Shown in pieces: positions 55,074 through 64,000 of a DNA stretch of 64,000 nucleotides. The stretch is taken from contig JADKEV010000023.1 in NCBI GenBank assembly GCA_016717855.1, positions 1 through 64,000 of the forward strand, in the 5' to 3' direction. The stretch comes from Betaproteobacteria bacterium (GTDB lineage Bacteria; Pseudomonadota; Gammaproteobacteria; Burkholderiales; Casimicrobiaceae). A program made the translations under genes and the position numbers. The notes beneath the pieces were generated by a model, which did not search any database, was not told the DNA's origin, and saw only the letters and a list, made by a program, of their open reading frames with translations. Within the stretch, counting starts at the first letter, position 1, and each line of letters opens with the position of its first letter.

Positions 55074-56387
55074 ATGCTGACCCGCGAAGAGAACCAGCTG
55101 CTGTGCCGCGTCGAGGGCGAGGCGCCGATGGGGCAGTTGATGCGCCGGCACTGGTTGCCCGCATGCCTGATCGAGGAGTTGCCGGACCCGGATGGAACCC
55201 CGGTGGCCATCCGCCTGCTGGGCGAGGATTTGGTGGCGTTCCGCGATTCCGACGGCCGCGTCGGCGTGATGGACCGCTACTGCCCGCACCGGCGCGCGTC
55301 GCTGGTGTTCGGCCGCAACGAGGACTGCGGGCTGCGCTGCCTGTATCACGGCTGGAAGATCGACGTGGAGGGCAACGTGGTCGAGATGCCCTCGGAGCCG
55401 GCGGCCGCCTGCGCCGCGCAGAAGGTCCGGCACACCGCGTATCCGACGCACGAGCATGGCGGCTTCGTCTGGGTGTACATGGGCCCCAAGGCAGAGATGC
55501 CGGCGTTCGCGCCGCCGCCGTGGGCGCCCTCCCCCGCGACCCGGGTCAGCATCGTCAAGATCGCCGTCGACTGCAACTGGGCGCAGATTCTCGAGGGCGC
55601 GATCGACTCGGCGCACAGCTCGACGCTGCATTCGACCGAGATGCCGCCGGCGCGCGTCGACGGCGCCAAGGCGACCGCGCAGCACTGGCTGCGGCCCTCG
55701 ACCGACAAGGCGCCGCGGATGCTGCCGCAACAGACCGAGTACGGATTCAAGTACGCGGCCGTCCGCCGGCCGATCCAGAACGCGGCGACGCATGACTACG
55801 TGCGCATCTCGGTGTTCGTGGCACCCGCGACGGTGCTGATCCCGCCGAACAACCTGTACAACCTCGCCAACGTCAACGTCCCGATCGACGACACGCACAC
55901 CATGTTCCACTTCATCGCGTGGAACGACGACGACAAGCCCGGCATAGAAACCGAAGCGTGGCGCAAGTTCTGCGCCGCGCAGCCCGGCATCGATCTCGAT
56001 GCCGGCTGGCGCAACACGCGCACGCCGGCGAACAACTATCTGCAGGACCGGCAGGCGATGCGGCTGGGCAGCTTCACCGGCATCCGCGGCATTCCGAACC
56101 AGGACATCTCGATGTGGGAAACGATGGGGCCGATCACCGACCGCAGCCGCGACCGGCTGGGCGCCTCGGACGTCGCCATCGTCGAGTTCCGGCGGGTCAT
56201 GGTCGAGGCGGCCAGGCGTTTCCGCGATGGCGGGCCGGCGCTCGGCGCCGGTCCGCTCGAGACGCCGCAGGCGCGGCTGCGCTCGTTCGAAGGCATCGTC
56301 GCCAAGGGCGTTGCCTGGCAGACGCTGGGCACGGTTCCCGCCGATGGGGCGCCATCCCCGCAACCCGCGACCGCAACGACCCCGTAA
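55074..56387 (+). CDS. Rieske non-haem iron oxygenase, large subunit
   Basis: 437 residues, resembling phthalate 4,5-dioxygenase and related oxygenases. The Rieske 2Fe-2S ligands are in YCPHRRASLVFGRNEDCGLRCLYHGWKID (CPH and CLYH, residues about 67-96). The mononuclear iron site is in the ILEGAIDSAHSSTLH stretch (His, His) with a later Asp not fixed by eye. Start MLTREENQLLCRVEGEAPMGQLMRRHWLPA is typical, with GAGG upstream. The reductase partner is encoded divergently. The aromatic or aryl-ether substrate is unknown. Confidence 0.92.
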   Translation: MLTREENQLLCRVEGEAPMGQLMRRHWLPACLIEELPDPDGTPVAIRLLGEDLVAFRDSDGRVGVMDRYCPHRRASLVFGRNEDCGLRCLYHGWKIDVEGNVVEMPSEPAAACAAQKVRHTAYPTHEHGGFVWVYMGPKAEMPAFAPPPWAPSPATRVSIVKIAVDCNWAQILEGAIDSAHSSTLHSTEMPPARVDGAKATAQHWLRPSTDKAPRMLPQQTEYGFKYAAVRRPIQNAATHDYVRISVFVAPATVLIPPNNLYNLANVNVPIDDTHTMFHFIAWNDDDKPGIETEAWRKFCAAQPGIDLDAGWRNTRTPANNYLQDRQAMRLGSFTGIRGIPNQDISMWETMGPITDRSRDRLGASDVAIVEFRRVMVEAARRFRDGGPALGAGPLETPQARLRSFEGIVAKGVAWQTLGTVPADGAPSPQPATATTP

Positions 56388-56390
56388 ACC

Positions 56391-56466
56391 CGTAGGATGG
56401 GTGGAGCGCAGCGATACCCACCGATGGTGGCGCGACCCCGTAGGATGGGTCGAACGCCGCGACGCG
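56391..56466 (+). repeat. two GTAGGATGGGTGGAGCGCAG repeat units
   Basis: Direct units at about 56391-56422 and 56439-56466, filling the gap between the oxygenase gene and the convergent secreted-protein gene. The second unit is degenerate (GGGTCGAACGCCGCGACGCG). Confidence 0.8.
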
Positions 56467-56468
56467 CG

Positions 56469-57677
56469 TCAGTACCGGTTTGGCATCGCGAATTCAATCA
56501 GCGCATCGCAGGACGCAACGTTGATCGGGCACGTCGGAATCGGCGAGCCGCCGTTGTAGTTGAAGTTGCGGATGCTGATATAGATCACGTCGCCGGATTG
56601 AAAGTTGATCTGCGCGCCTACTGCCTGGAAGTTCGGATTGTTGACGGTGAAATCGAAGCCGGGTGCAGTGTTGCCTTCGTCGAAATTGTCGCGCAAGTAC
56701 CCTCCGGGCGGCGCATGGAAGTCGCAAGCGGCGGTGGAAACAGTGTATTCCCGCGCGGTTACCGTGGCGCCGGGGGTCTCCGTAATGCGGATCTGGCCGA
56801 GGTGGTTGATATTCAGCGGCGGGTTGAACGTGTACGGCACCGTCAGCCGGAACGAATAAACCTGGTTCGTGAATCCGTTCGTACCTGGCTTCGCCTGCCC
56901 CGACACCGGCCAAGGCTGGTCGATGAGTTGGTCCCCCGGCTGGCAATAACTCGTCGGCGCCGACACGTGCACGGTGATATTGACCGCCGCCGCCGCCCCC
57001 GCCCCGTTCGAGGCGACCATCGAATACGTGGTGGTCGTCATCGGCGCCACGGTGCGCACGCTGCCCGTGAACGCGCCGCCATCCCACGTGTACGTGATCG
57101 GCTGCTGCCCGGCCGCGCAGCTTGCGGTCAGCTGCACCGGGGTCCCCGGCGTGACCGGCGCGGCCAACGTCGCGGGCGGCGAGGCGACGACCGTGCATCC
57201 CGCCGGCGCTTGCGGCGTGGCCGCAGTTAGTGTCGCCAGATACCCTTCGATTTCCATGATGGTGTCGCGCTGCGCGCCGCCACCGACCGCGCCGGCGATC
57301 AGCGGCGCGCCGCGCATGCCGAACAGGTAGCGGAGGACCAGCAGGCCATCGGTGAGCGCGTCGCGCGCGCCGTTGTCGTCGATGTCGAGCACCGGCGTGG
57401 CGACGCTGGAGGAAGCGGCCAGGTAGTCCTCGATCTGCTGGTTCGTGCGCCCGGGACCGGGCCCCACGGCGCCCTGGACCAGTGCCGGCAGGCGCAGGCC
57501 GAACAGATAGCGAATCACCAGCAGGCCGTCGGTCAGCGCGTCGGTCGCGTTGTTGGCGTCGATGTCGAGGGCTTCGGTCGCGGCGAGCGCCTTCTGCGCG
57601 TGCACGGCGGGCACGGCCATGCAGCAAATCAGGGCCTGCAAAAGCAGGACGGAAAAGCGGCGGCGGATACTCGGCAA
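56469..57677 (-). CDS. secreted protein with tandem dockerin-like modules and an Ig-like domain
   Basis: About 402 residues. TTG 57677 is preceded by AAGGAGAT with 4-6 bp spacing and opens a signal peptide (LPSIRRRFSVLLLQALICCMAVPAVHA). Two dockerin-like units follow, LDIDANNATDALTDGLLVIRYLFGL and LDIDDNGARDALTDGLLVLRYLFGM (residues about 38-145). An Ig-like segment with PITYTWDGGAFTGSVRTVAPMTTTTYSMVASNGAG comes next, then a C-terminal beta-rich domain with paired cysteines (SYCQPGDQ; ACDFHAPPGG; PTCPINVASCD). Function unknown. The modules match those of the gene at 41603-43594. Confidence 0.8.
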   Translation of the reverse strand: MPSIRRRFSVLLLQALICCMAVPAVHAQKALAATEALDIDANNATDALTDGLLVIRYLFGLRLPALVQGAVGPGPGRTNQQIEDYLAASSSVATPVLDIDDNGARDALTDGLLVLRYLFGMRGAPLIAGAVGGGAQRDTIMEIEGYLATLTAATPQAPAGCTVVASPPATLAAPVTPGTPVQLTASCAAGQQPITYTWDGGAFTGSVRTVAPMTTTTYSMVASNGAGAAAAVNITVHVSAPTSYCQPGDQLIDQPWPVSGQAKPGTNGFTNQVYSFRLTVPYTFNPPLNINHLGQIRITETPGATVTAREYTVSTAACDFHAPPGGYLRDNFDEGNTAPGFDFTVNNPNFQAVGAQINFQSGDVIYISIRNFNYNGGSPIPTCPINVASCDALIEFAMPNRY

Positions 57678-58244
57678 CGAAATCTCCTTGCGGGCGAACC
57701 GCGGTGAGTTGGCACTGTAGCGGTCGCGACAACGGCAGCAAGTCGTGGAGCGACGATTATAGTCGCTGGCCGCTGCGTGTGCGGGCGACCATTGTCGCCA
57801 ATCGACGACAGCGAGACATCGCAACCCCGCGGTGATGGATGAACTGCGGCACGTGGCGCCCGCGCCGCGTTGCGGCGTCCCGCCGGCGCGGTCCCGGCGC
57901 GGACTATCGCGTCCGAACTTCATTTGACGCAACGGCGCGCACCTCGCCCGTTGCCTCCGCGTTCCCCCGCGCCGTATGCTCAATGCACAAACAGCGTGGC
58001 GTCGTGAATTGCCACGTTGCTGGCGCAGCGCGGGCTCGACGGCGGGTTCTGGTCGTTGCGCGCAGGCAAGAGTCATGGAACGCACAGTCCAACGCACGGC
58101 GCCAAGCCCGGTTCGCATACCTGCCCCAGGGCAGGCCGGGCTCCTTCCTGTCCCGACGACCCCAACCACGCTGCGGCAAGTCCGGTACGGCGGCCCGCCG
58201 CGCGGCAGTTCCCATTCGTCCGTTCACCAGGCCGAGAGCTCATC
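57678..58244. other. 567-bp gene-free region between divergent secreted-protein genes
   Basis: No credible coding sequence; the open frames are Arg/Ala-rich shadows. It must contain the promoters of the two divergent genes, but I see no strong -35/-10 pair or palindrome. Confidence 0.4.
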
Positions 58245-61200
58245 ATGAAAAACCTACTCCGCGCAGCCTTGCTGTCGTTATCGCTGCTGGGCATGCCATG
58301 CACCGCGCTGGCTGTCTGCAACATTCAGGCGATCGCTTTCGGCGAGACCCGGAACGCGACCCTGGCCACTGACGACTGCATCGACAACAACATCAACGGC
58401 CACCAGTACTACTACGACTATTACGAGTTCAGCGCCAGCAGCGGACAGCAAATCGCGATCGCGAACTCCTCCCCGGTCATCGATCCGGACCTGTTGCTGA
58501 TCAATCCGGACGGCACGACCCGGTACGATGACGACGGCGGCGGCGGACTCAATGCCAGGATTCCGGCCAGCGGCTTCCTGACGCTGACGCAGACCGGCAC
58601 CCATCACATCATCGCCTCGTCGGCGGTGCCGCTGCAGACGGGCGCCTACACGCTGGTGCTGACGCTGAACGCGCCGCCGCCGCCGCCATCGAGCAAGCCG
58701 ACGATCGAGTTCTACAACATCGATCTCAAGCACTACTTCATCACCGCGGAGCAGGCCGAAGCCACCGCGATCGACAACGGCGCGGCGGGCGCCGGCTGGG
58801 TGCGCACCGGCTTCTCGTACGACGTCGCCGCCAACCAGCAGGCCGCGCAGTTCAAGGCCACGGCTGCCAATCCCGTGTGCCGCTTCTATGCCCCCTTCCC
58901 GGGTCCGAACTCGCACTTCTACACGGTCGACGCCGCCGAGTGCACGGCGGTGAAGACGGATCCGGGCTGGCGCTACGAAGGCATCGCGTACTACATCCAG
59001 CCGCCCGCATTCGGAACCTGCCCCGCCGGGACGCAGCCGATCTACCGGGTGTACAACAATCGCTTCCAGTACAACGACTCCAACCACCGCTTCATCACCA
59101 ACCCTGCGACATTCCTGCAGATGGGGGAACGCGGCTGGACGATGGAAGGCATCGTGATGTGCACCACCGGCGTCAGGGCGCCGACGCCGGTGACCGGCGG
59201 CACGTTCAAGGACCCGAGCGGCGCGGGCATCACGATCACCCCGGGTGAACTGCCGCCGTACGTCAACGCGACGCAGCCCACCACGACGCCGTCGCCGCGC
59301 GTGCCCCCGGGCATGATCGATCCGGCGCAGGGCGACGTCAACGTCACGCGCGGCGCGCCCGCGTACGACGTCAACCTCACTGGCGACAGCGGCTTCGCCA
59401 CGACGACGGCCGGCGCCGTGACCCTGAGTATGCCGTTCGACGCCGCGGCGATTCCTCCCGCGGACCAGGGCGACCCCGTGAAGACGTTTACGCGCATATT
59501 CAACCCGCAGGACAATTCGCAGGCCGACCTCACCGGCGACATCGCCATCAACGGCGCGAACGGGATGCTGACCGTGGAGACGCGCGGGCTGCCGATGCAG
59601 TTCACCGCGGCGGTCATTTACAACCCGAACATGGACTCGGTCACCTCGGAGGAGGCCGCGTTGCCGGCCGCGCCGGACCAGGCGAAGCTCGCCGACACGA
59701 CGTGGCCGGCGCAGGCGTGGTGCGTCATCTACAACCGGGCGAATCCGAATCTCATCGCGGCCGTGCGCAATCTCCACGGCCTGCCGGGCAATCCCGGCGC
59801 CGCGCTGATCCGGGCCACCGTGGTCGGCAAGGTCGCCGGCGGGGCGCGAACGTCGCAGGCGATCTACCAGACGGACGAGCTGATCGGCCCGAATCTGTAC
59901 ATCGGCAGGACCGCGTGCCGCGACAACACCGCCCGCTACAACCTGCACATGGTCGACGGCGGCAGCTTCTTCCGCTCGAACGATCCGAACGAAGTGGTCA
60001 GCTCCGGGTTGAATCACTACGGCAGGCTCTACATCAGCAACGACCGCATCGACGACAGCGTGAGCACCGCCCTCGGCTCGGTGCTGGCCAGCATTTCCCA
60101 CGAAATGCAGCACGCGATACAGACCAGCTATCAATTGCTCGGCTACACGCCCAAGGGCTACAAGGAAGGCGCGGCGACCGTCTACGGCAAAACCGTCGAC
60201 AACGGCCAGGTGATCACTGTCCGCGATGAGATCGAAATGCTGGACCAGAGCCTGATGTCGCCGGCGGACGATAATGCGTACAACAACGAAGACTTCTTCG
60301 CCTACGTCGGGAAGCAGTACAACGGAGGCAGCCTGAACTACCTGTCGGGGCTGTACGCGCAGATGCGCGCGGCGATCGGGGCGGGCGTCTACAATCCGGC
60401 CGTGGCGACGATGTACGCCGCGATGAACACGTACTTCAACGCGAAGTTCGGCCAGCCGCTGGCGGCCGTCTACCTCGACTTCGTCAAGCAGCGCGCGCTC
60501 ACGCACAATGCGTCCAGCCAGTTCGGACGCCCGGGCGAGATCGCCGCCGGATTCGCGGACAACCTCTTCACTCCGGACGGCGTGTACACGCAAGCCGTCA
60601 ACCTGGCGACCTGCTCCAGCAACAAGGTTACGCTGCAGTGGAGCGGGCGCGGGTCCTACTCCACCTCCGCAATCGTGATCAATCCGACCGGCGTGCTGCC
60701 CGCCGGCAAGAGCAATCCGACGCTGGTATTCAAGATCACGCCGGATTCGGGCGCCCTCGGCGGGCTGTGGAACGGCTTCACGTACCGGGCCGGCGCCGCG
60801 GCCGCGCTGACGGAGACGAACAAGTTCACGTTGTTCGGGCAGCAGGCCGGCGATCAGGTCGTGATCCTCGTGTCGCATCTCGATCCAGGGGCCGCCGGCA
60901 GGTTCGTGTTCGAAATCAGCTGCGCCGGGGTGACCATCGATTCGATCTCGCCGGTGAAGGGGCCGGTCGACCTCTCCGTCACCATCAACGGTTCCGGCTT
61001 CGGCACCGCCGCGGACACGCGTTCGGTGACTTTCAACGGCGTGAAGGCTACGACGGTCACGTGGAGCAGCGATATCCTGGCCGTTGCCCGCGTCCCGCAG
61101 AATGCCTCGACCGGCGACGTGGTCGTCGAGGTCAACGGCGAGAAGAGCAACGGCGTGAACTTCGAGGTCATCGCGCAGTGCAGCGCCACGCAGAATGCGG

Positions 61201-61463
61201 GCGGCGACACGCCGGATACGCGGACCATAGAACTCGGCAAGCCGGCTGGCACATTCGTGTTCACCTACGAGACATACTCGCAGCAGGACCGGATCATCGT
61301 CCGCTACCAGGGCGCGACGCTGTTCGACACCGGATGCGTGGGCGCCAATGGGTCGCAGTCGCTGCCCTACAGCGGCACGTCGACGCAGATTTCGGTGCAG
61401 GTGATACCGAACTGCCAGGGCGGCAGCGGCACCGCCTGGAATTACTCGGTCAGCTGTCCGTAG
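58245..61463 (+). CDS. large secreted putative zinc metalloprotease (PPC, DUF5648, HExxH, IPT/TIG)
   Basis: 1072 residues. A signal peptide (MKNLLRAALLSLSLLGMPCTALA) precedes a pre-peptidase C-terminal (PPC)-like domain at about 25-145 (DPDLLLINPDGTTRYDDDGGGG; TGTHHIIAS). After a Pro linker comes a DUF5648 region at about 158-305 (EFYNIDLKHYFITA; PNSHFYTVDAAEC; NHRFITNPATF). A beta-rich domain is followed by a zinc motif, HEMQH at 619-623, with a glutamate 18 residues on in KEGAATVYG (gluzincin-like HExxH-x17-E). A TIG/IPT fold lies at about 903-985 and a C-terminal Cys-containing beta domain follows. Likely exported; the substrate is unknown. A paralogue follows directly. Confidence 0.8.
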   Translation: MKNLLRAALLSLSLLGMPCTALAVCNIQAIAFGETRNATLATDDCIDNNINGHQYYYDYYEFSASSGQQIAIANSSPVIDPDLLLINPDGTTRYDDDGGGGLNARIPASGFLTLTQTGTHHIIASSAVPLQTGAYTLVLTLNAPPPPPSSKPTIEFYNIDLKHYFITAEQAEATAIDNGAAGAGWVRTGFSYDVAANQQAAQFKATAANPVCRFYAPFPGPNSHFYTVDAAECTAVKTDPGWRYEGIAYYIQPPAFGTCPAGTQPIYRVYNNRFQYNDSNHRFITNPATFLQMGERGWTMEGIVMCTTGVRAPTPVTGGTFKDPSGAGITITPGELPPYVNATQPTTTPSPRVPPGMIDPAQGDVNVTRGAPAYDVNLTGDSGFATTTAGAVTLSMPFDAAAIPPADQGDPVKTFTRIFNPQDNSQADLTGDIAINGANGMLTVETRGLPMQFTAAVIYNPNMDSVTSEEAALPAAPDQAKLADTTWPAQAWCVIYNRANPNLIAAVRNLHGLPGNPGAALIRATVVGKVAGGARTSQAIYQTDELIGPNLYIGRTACRDNTARYNLHMVDGGSFFRSNDPNEVVSSGLNHYGRLYISNDRIDDSVSTALGSVLASISHEMQHAIQTSYQLLGYTPKGYKEGAATVYGKTVDNGQVITVRDEIEMLDQSLMSPADDNAYNNEDFFAYVGKQYNGGSLNYLSGLYAQMRAAIGAGVYNPAVATMYAAMNTYFNAKFGQPLAAVYLDFVKQRALTHNASSQFGRPGEIAAGFADNLFTPDGVYTQAVNLATCSSNKVTLQWSGRGSYSTSAIVINPTGVLPAGKSNPTLVFKITPDSGALGGLWNGFTYRAGAAAALTETNKFTLFGQQAGDQVVILVSHLDPGAAGRFVFEISCAGVTIDSISPVKGPVDLSVTINGSGFGTAADTRSVTFNGVKATTVTWSSDILAVARVPQNASTGDVVVEVNGEKSNGVNFEVIAQCSATQNAGGDTPDTRTIELGKPAGTFVFTYETYSQQDRIIVRYQGATLFDTGCVGANGSQSLPYSGTSTQISVQVIPNCQGGSGTAWNYSVSCP

Positions 61464-61503
61464 GCGGGCAGGCGGGCACGGCTTTGCCGCCGGCCAAACC
61501 TCG

Positions 61504-61528
61504 CCCGGGGGCGCCACGCGCTCCCGGG
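61504..61528 (+). terminator. strong hairpin after the first metalloprotease gene
   Basis: CCCGGGGGCGC and GCGCTCCCGGG form an 11-bp stem with one G-T pair and a 3-base loop, 40 bp after the stop. No T-run follows, so it may be an RNA 3'-end stabiliser or a rho-dependent end rather than a classic terminator. Confidence 0.45.
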
Positions 61529-61654
61529 CGATTGATCTGGCCGGCAAATGGGTAGTATTCTTCCACGAGAACCCCGGCACTGCGCGACGCCCCCGAACAA
61601 CAAGGCGCGGGCCGGGGATCGCCCAGCGCTCGTTTTGCCGATCGAGGGTCCATC

Positions 61655-64000
61655 ATGCATGAACGCATTCGCTCCGTCCTTCTCTTCCTCTCCCTGCTCT
61701 GTGTTTCCAGTATCGCGCTTGCCGTCTGCAATACGCAGACGATCAACTACGGCGAAACCAGGAACGGGGTCCTGGCCACCGACGACTGCGTCGATCACAA
61801 CGCCAACGGCAACGACTACTACTACGACTTCTACGAATTCTCCGGCACCAGCGGACAGCAGATCCTGATCACGAACAACTCGACGGTCATCGACCCGGAC
61901 CTGTTGCTGATCTTCCCGGACGACACCAACCTCTACAACGATGACGGCGGCGGAGGGCTCAACTCGCGCATACCGGCCACCAGCGGCTTCCTGACCCTGA
62001 CCCAGACGGGCAAGCACTTCATCGTCGCGTCCTCGGCGGTGTCGGTGCAGACCGGCGCCTACACGCTCACGCTGACGCTGAACGCGCCGCCGCCGCCCCC
62101 GCCGACGGGCAAGCAGACGTTCGAGTTCTACAACACCACGCTGAACCACTACTTCGTGACCGCCGAGCCGGCCGAAGCCACGGCGATCGAGAACGGCTCG
62201 GCGGGCGCGGGCTGGGTGCGCACCGGCTACTCGTACGACGTCTACGGCAGCGCGCAGGCGGCCCAGTTCAACCAGCAGGCGCCGCTCAAGGCCGCCACCA
62301 ATCCGGTATGCCGCTTCTACGGCACCCCGGGCGTGGGGCCAAACTCGCACTTCTACACGGCTGACGCCGGCGAGTGCACGATCGTGAAGACCGATCCGGG
62401 CTGGCTCTACGAGGGCATCGCGTATCACATCCAGCAACCGCAGTTCGGCAACTGCCCGGCGGGCACGCAGCCGATCTACCGCGCCTACAACAATCGCCAC
62501 ACATTCAACGACGCCAACCATCGCTTCATCACCAACAAGGCGACCTTTCTCGCCATGGGCGACCAGGGCTGGACGATGGAAGGCATCGTGATGTGCACGA
62601 CCAGTGTCCGCTCGCCGGCGCCGGTGACCGGCGGCACCTTCAAGGACTCCAGCGGCGCCGGCTTCACGGTCGCCCCCGGCCAGCTTCCCGGCTATGTCAA
62701 TGCCACGCAGCCGAGCACGACGCCGTCGCCGCGGGTGCCGCCGGGCCTGGTCAATCCGCCGGTGGGCGACACCAATGTGACGCAGGGCGCGAGCGGCTAC
62801 GACTTCAACCTCACCGGCGACAGCGGCTTCACCTCGACCACCGCGGGCGCGGTGACGGTGAGCATGCCGTTCAACGCGGCGGCGATTCCCGCGGCGGACC
62901 AGGGCAATCCGGTCAAGACGTTCACGCGCGTCTACGACCCGCAGGATGGCTCGCAACTCGACATCACCGGCGACATCACGACGGCAGGTTCGAGCGGGAT
63001 GATGACGATCGAAACGCGCGGGCTGCCCCGGCAATTCACGGCGGTCGTGATCCACAACCCGAACATGGATGCGGTCACTTCGGATCAGGCGGCCGTGAAC
63101 GGGATCGATTTCGACGAACCCTCGAACCTGAAAGTGGTCAAGACCACGTGGCCCGCGCAGTCGTGGTGCATCGTCTACAACCAGGCCAGCCCCGACCTGA
63201 TCGCCGCGGTGAAAGGCGTGCTCGGCATCGCCGGCAACCCGACGCCCGCGCAGATCCGCAGCGTCATCCTCGACAAGGTCGGCGCCAACGCCAGGAGGTC
63301 GCAGACGATCTACGAGAACCACGGCCATATCGGGCCCAACCTGGTCACCGCCAGGACCTGCGGCGGCGCGGTCTTGCGTTACAACATCCACATGACGACC
63401 GAGGGCAGCTTCTACCAGCCCAACGACCCGGGTGAGGCCATCAGTGTAGGGCGCAATCACTTCGGGCGGCTCTACGTGAGCAATTCCAGGGTGGACGACA
63501 GCGCCAACACGGACCTGGGCTCCGTGCTTGCCAGTGTTTCGCACGAAATGCACCACGCGGTACAGATGGGCTACGAGCTGGTGGGCGGAACCACGTGGGG
63601 CGTCGTCGAGGGCGCCGCGACGGTATACGGGAAGACCATCGACAATGCCGAAGCGCTGAAAGTCCGGAGCGAGACCGAGGCGCTGAACCTGAGCCTGATG
63701 GCGCCCGGCCTCCCGCAAGCCTACGGCAATGAGGACTTTTTCGCCTACGTCGCCAGGCAATACAACGCCGGCAGCCTCAACTACATGTCCGGCTTGTACG
63801 CGCAACTCGACGGCGCCATCGCGGTGGGTGTCAACAACCCTGCCGCGTCGGTGATGTACGCCGCGATGCATACTTATTTCACCGCGGCGTTTGCCCAATC
63901 GCTGCAGGCCATCTACCTCGACTTCCTGAAGCAGCGGGCGCTGACGCACAATGCGGCGAGCCAGTTCGGGCGCCCGGGAGAGGTGGTGAGCGGGTTCGCG
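61655..64000 (+). CDS. second secreted putative zinc metalloprotease, paralogue, 3' end outside window
   Basis: The frame is open from ATG 61655 to the window end with no stop (782 codons). Signal peptide MHERIRSVLLFLSLLCVSSIALA, then the same order as the gene at 58245: PPC-like (DPDLLLIFPDDTNLYNDDGGGG), Pro linker, DUF5648 (EFYNTTLNHYFVTAEPAEATAI; GPNSHFYTADAGEC; NHRFITNKATF) and the beta domain (GYDFNLTGDSGF). The zinc motif HEMHH is at codons 630-634, with Glu in VEGAATVYG 18 residues later. Start context CATCATG is shared with the first copy. It is a tandem duplicate diverged over its whole length; expect a TIG-like C-terminus beyond the window. Confidence 0.8.
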   Translation, partial: MHERIRSVLLFLSLLCVSSIALAVCNTQTINYGETRNGVLATDDCVDHNANGNDYYYDFYEFSGTSGQQILITNNSTVIDPDLLLIFPDDTNLYNDDGGGGLNSRIPATSGFLTLTQTGKHFIVASSAVSVQTGAYTLTLTLNAPPPPPPTGKQTFEFYNTTLNHYFVTAEPAEATAIENGSAGAGWVRTGYSYDVYGSAQAAQFNQQAPLKAATNPVCRFYGTPGVGPNSHFYTADAGECTIVKTDPGWLYEGIAYHIQQPQFGNCPAGTQPIYRAYNNRHTFNDANHRFITNKATFLAMGDQGWTMEGIVMCTTSVRSPAPVTGGTFKDSSGAGFTVAPGQLPGYVNATQPSTTPSPRVPPGLVNPPVGDTNVTQGASGYDFNLTGDSGFTSTTAGAVTVSMPFNAAAIPAADQGNPVKTFTRVYDPQDGSQLDITGDITTAGSSGMMTIETRGLPRQFTAVVIHNPNMDAVTSDQAAVNGIDFDEPSNLKVVKTTWPAQSWCIVYNQASPDLIAAVKGVLGIAGNPTPAQIRSVILDKVGANARRSQTIYENHGHIGPNLVTARTCGGAVLRYNIHMTTEGSFYQPNDPGEAISVGRNHFGRLYVSNSRVDDSANTDLGSVLASVSHEMHHAVQMGYELVGGTTWGVVEGAATVYGKTIDNAEALKVRSETEALNLSLMAPGLPQAYGNEDFFAYVARQYNAGSLNYMSGLYAQLDGAIAVGVNNPAASVMYAAMHTYFTAAFAQSLQAIYLDFLKQRALTHNAASQFGRPGEVVSGFA

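Noticed and set aside
58278..61580. 1100-residue open frame on the minus strand
   Set aside because: Shadow of the secreted metalloprotease gene; Arg/Val/Asp-rich low-complexity reading without signal or motif.

Overview
The window looks like a chromosomal segment of a GC-rich betaproteobacterium, probably an uncultured Burkholderiales-type organism. This is an inference from gene content: tripartite tricarboxylate (TctABC/Bug) genes, ABC_sub_bind and Liv-type transporters, a split PqiA, csp-clpS-clpA, pcnB-folK-dGK, a VanB-type reductase, and many GTG/TTG starts. I saw no rRNA, tRNA or CRISPR array. Several long genes carry single-base frameshifts, including essential dnaE, and there are two long poly-G tracts. 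Uncorrected assembly errors are therefore the likeliest cause of most broken genes.

Region 1 (1-7.6 kb) is accessory. It holds a frameshifted ABC_sub_bind protein, two flavin-dependent enzymes, and a 3-kb island flanked by an 89-bp imperfect direct repeat (2182-2270 and 5322-5410). The island carries a tautomerase gene followed by a convincing integron attC site, three small membrane-protein genes, a glyoxalase remnant and a methyltransferase. A second ABC_sub_bind gene and a PhnB-like protein follow.

Region 2 (7.6-24.6 kb) holds a complete livGFHM-K type ABC importer, then an ABC ATPase with a giant ABC-2 permease/M1-peptidase fusion. On the minus strand are a PqiA-PqiA-PqiB-PqiC lipid-transport operon, a DUF4331 gene broken by poly-G, and malic enzyme MaeB.

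Region 3 (24.7-36.8 kb) is mostly housekeeping: isocitrate lyase, a flavocytochrome c sulfide dehydrogenase pair, ClpA/ClpS with a truncated cold-shock gene, RluE, PcnB-FolK-deoxynucleoside kinase, an EamA transporter and an enolase-superfamily enzyme.

Region 4 (37-48.7 kb) has a FimV-like protein, a YeeE/YedE pair coupled to a persulfide dioxygenase-rhodanese, a secreted repeat protein with dockerin-like modules, an 11-mer repeat protein, a tctCBA operon (tctA broken) and an alpha/beta hydrolase.

Region 5 (48.7-64 kb) has dnaE, a glycosyltransferase, and a divergent VanB-reductase/MarR and Rieske-dioxygenase locus with a visible operator between. It ends with a second dockerin-like secreted protein and two tandem paralogous secreted putative metalloproteases, the last running off the window. 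The sulfur genes (fccAB-like, YeeE/YedE, persulfide dioxygenase) suggest sulfide or persulfide handling. maeB and aceA suggest growth on C2 compounds or organic acids.
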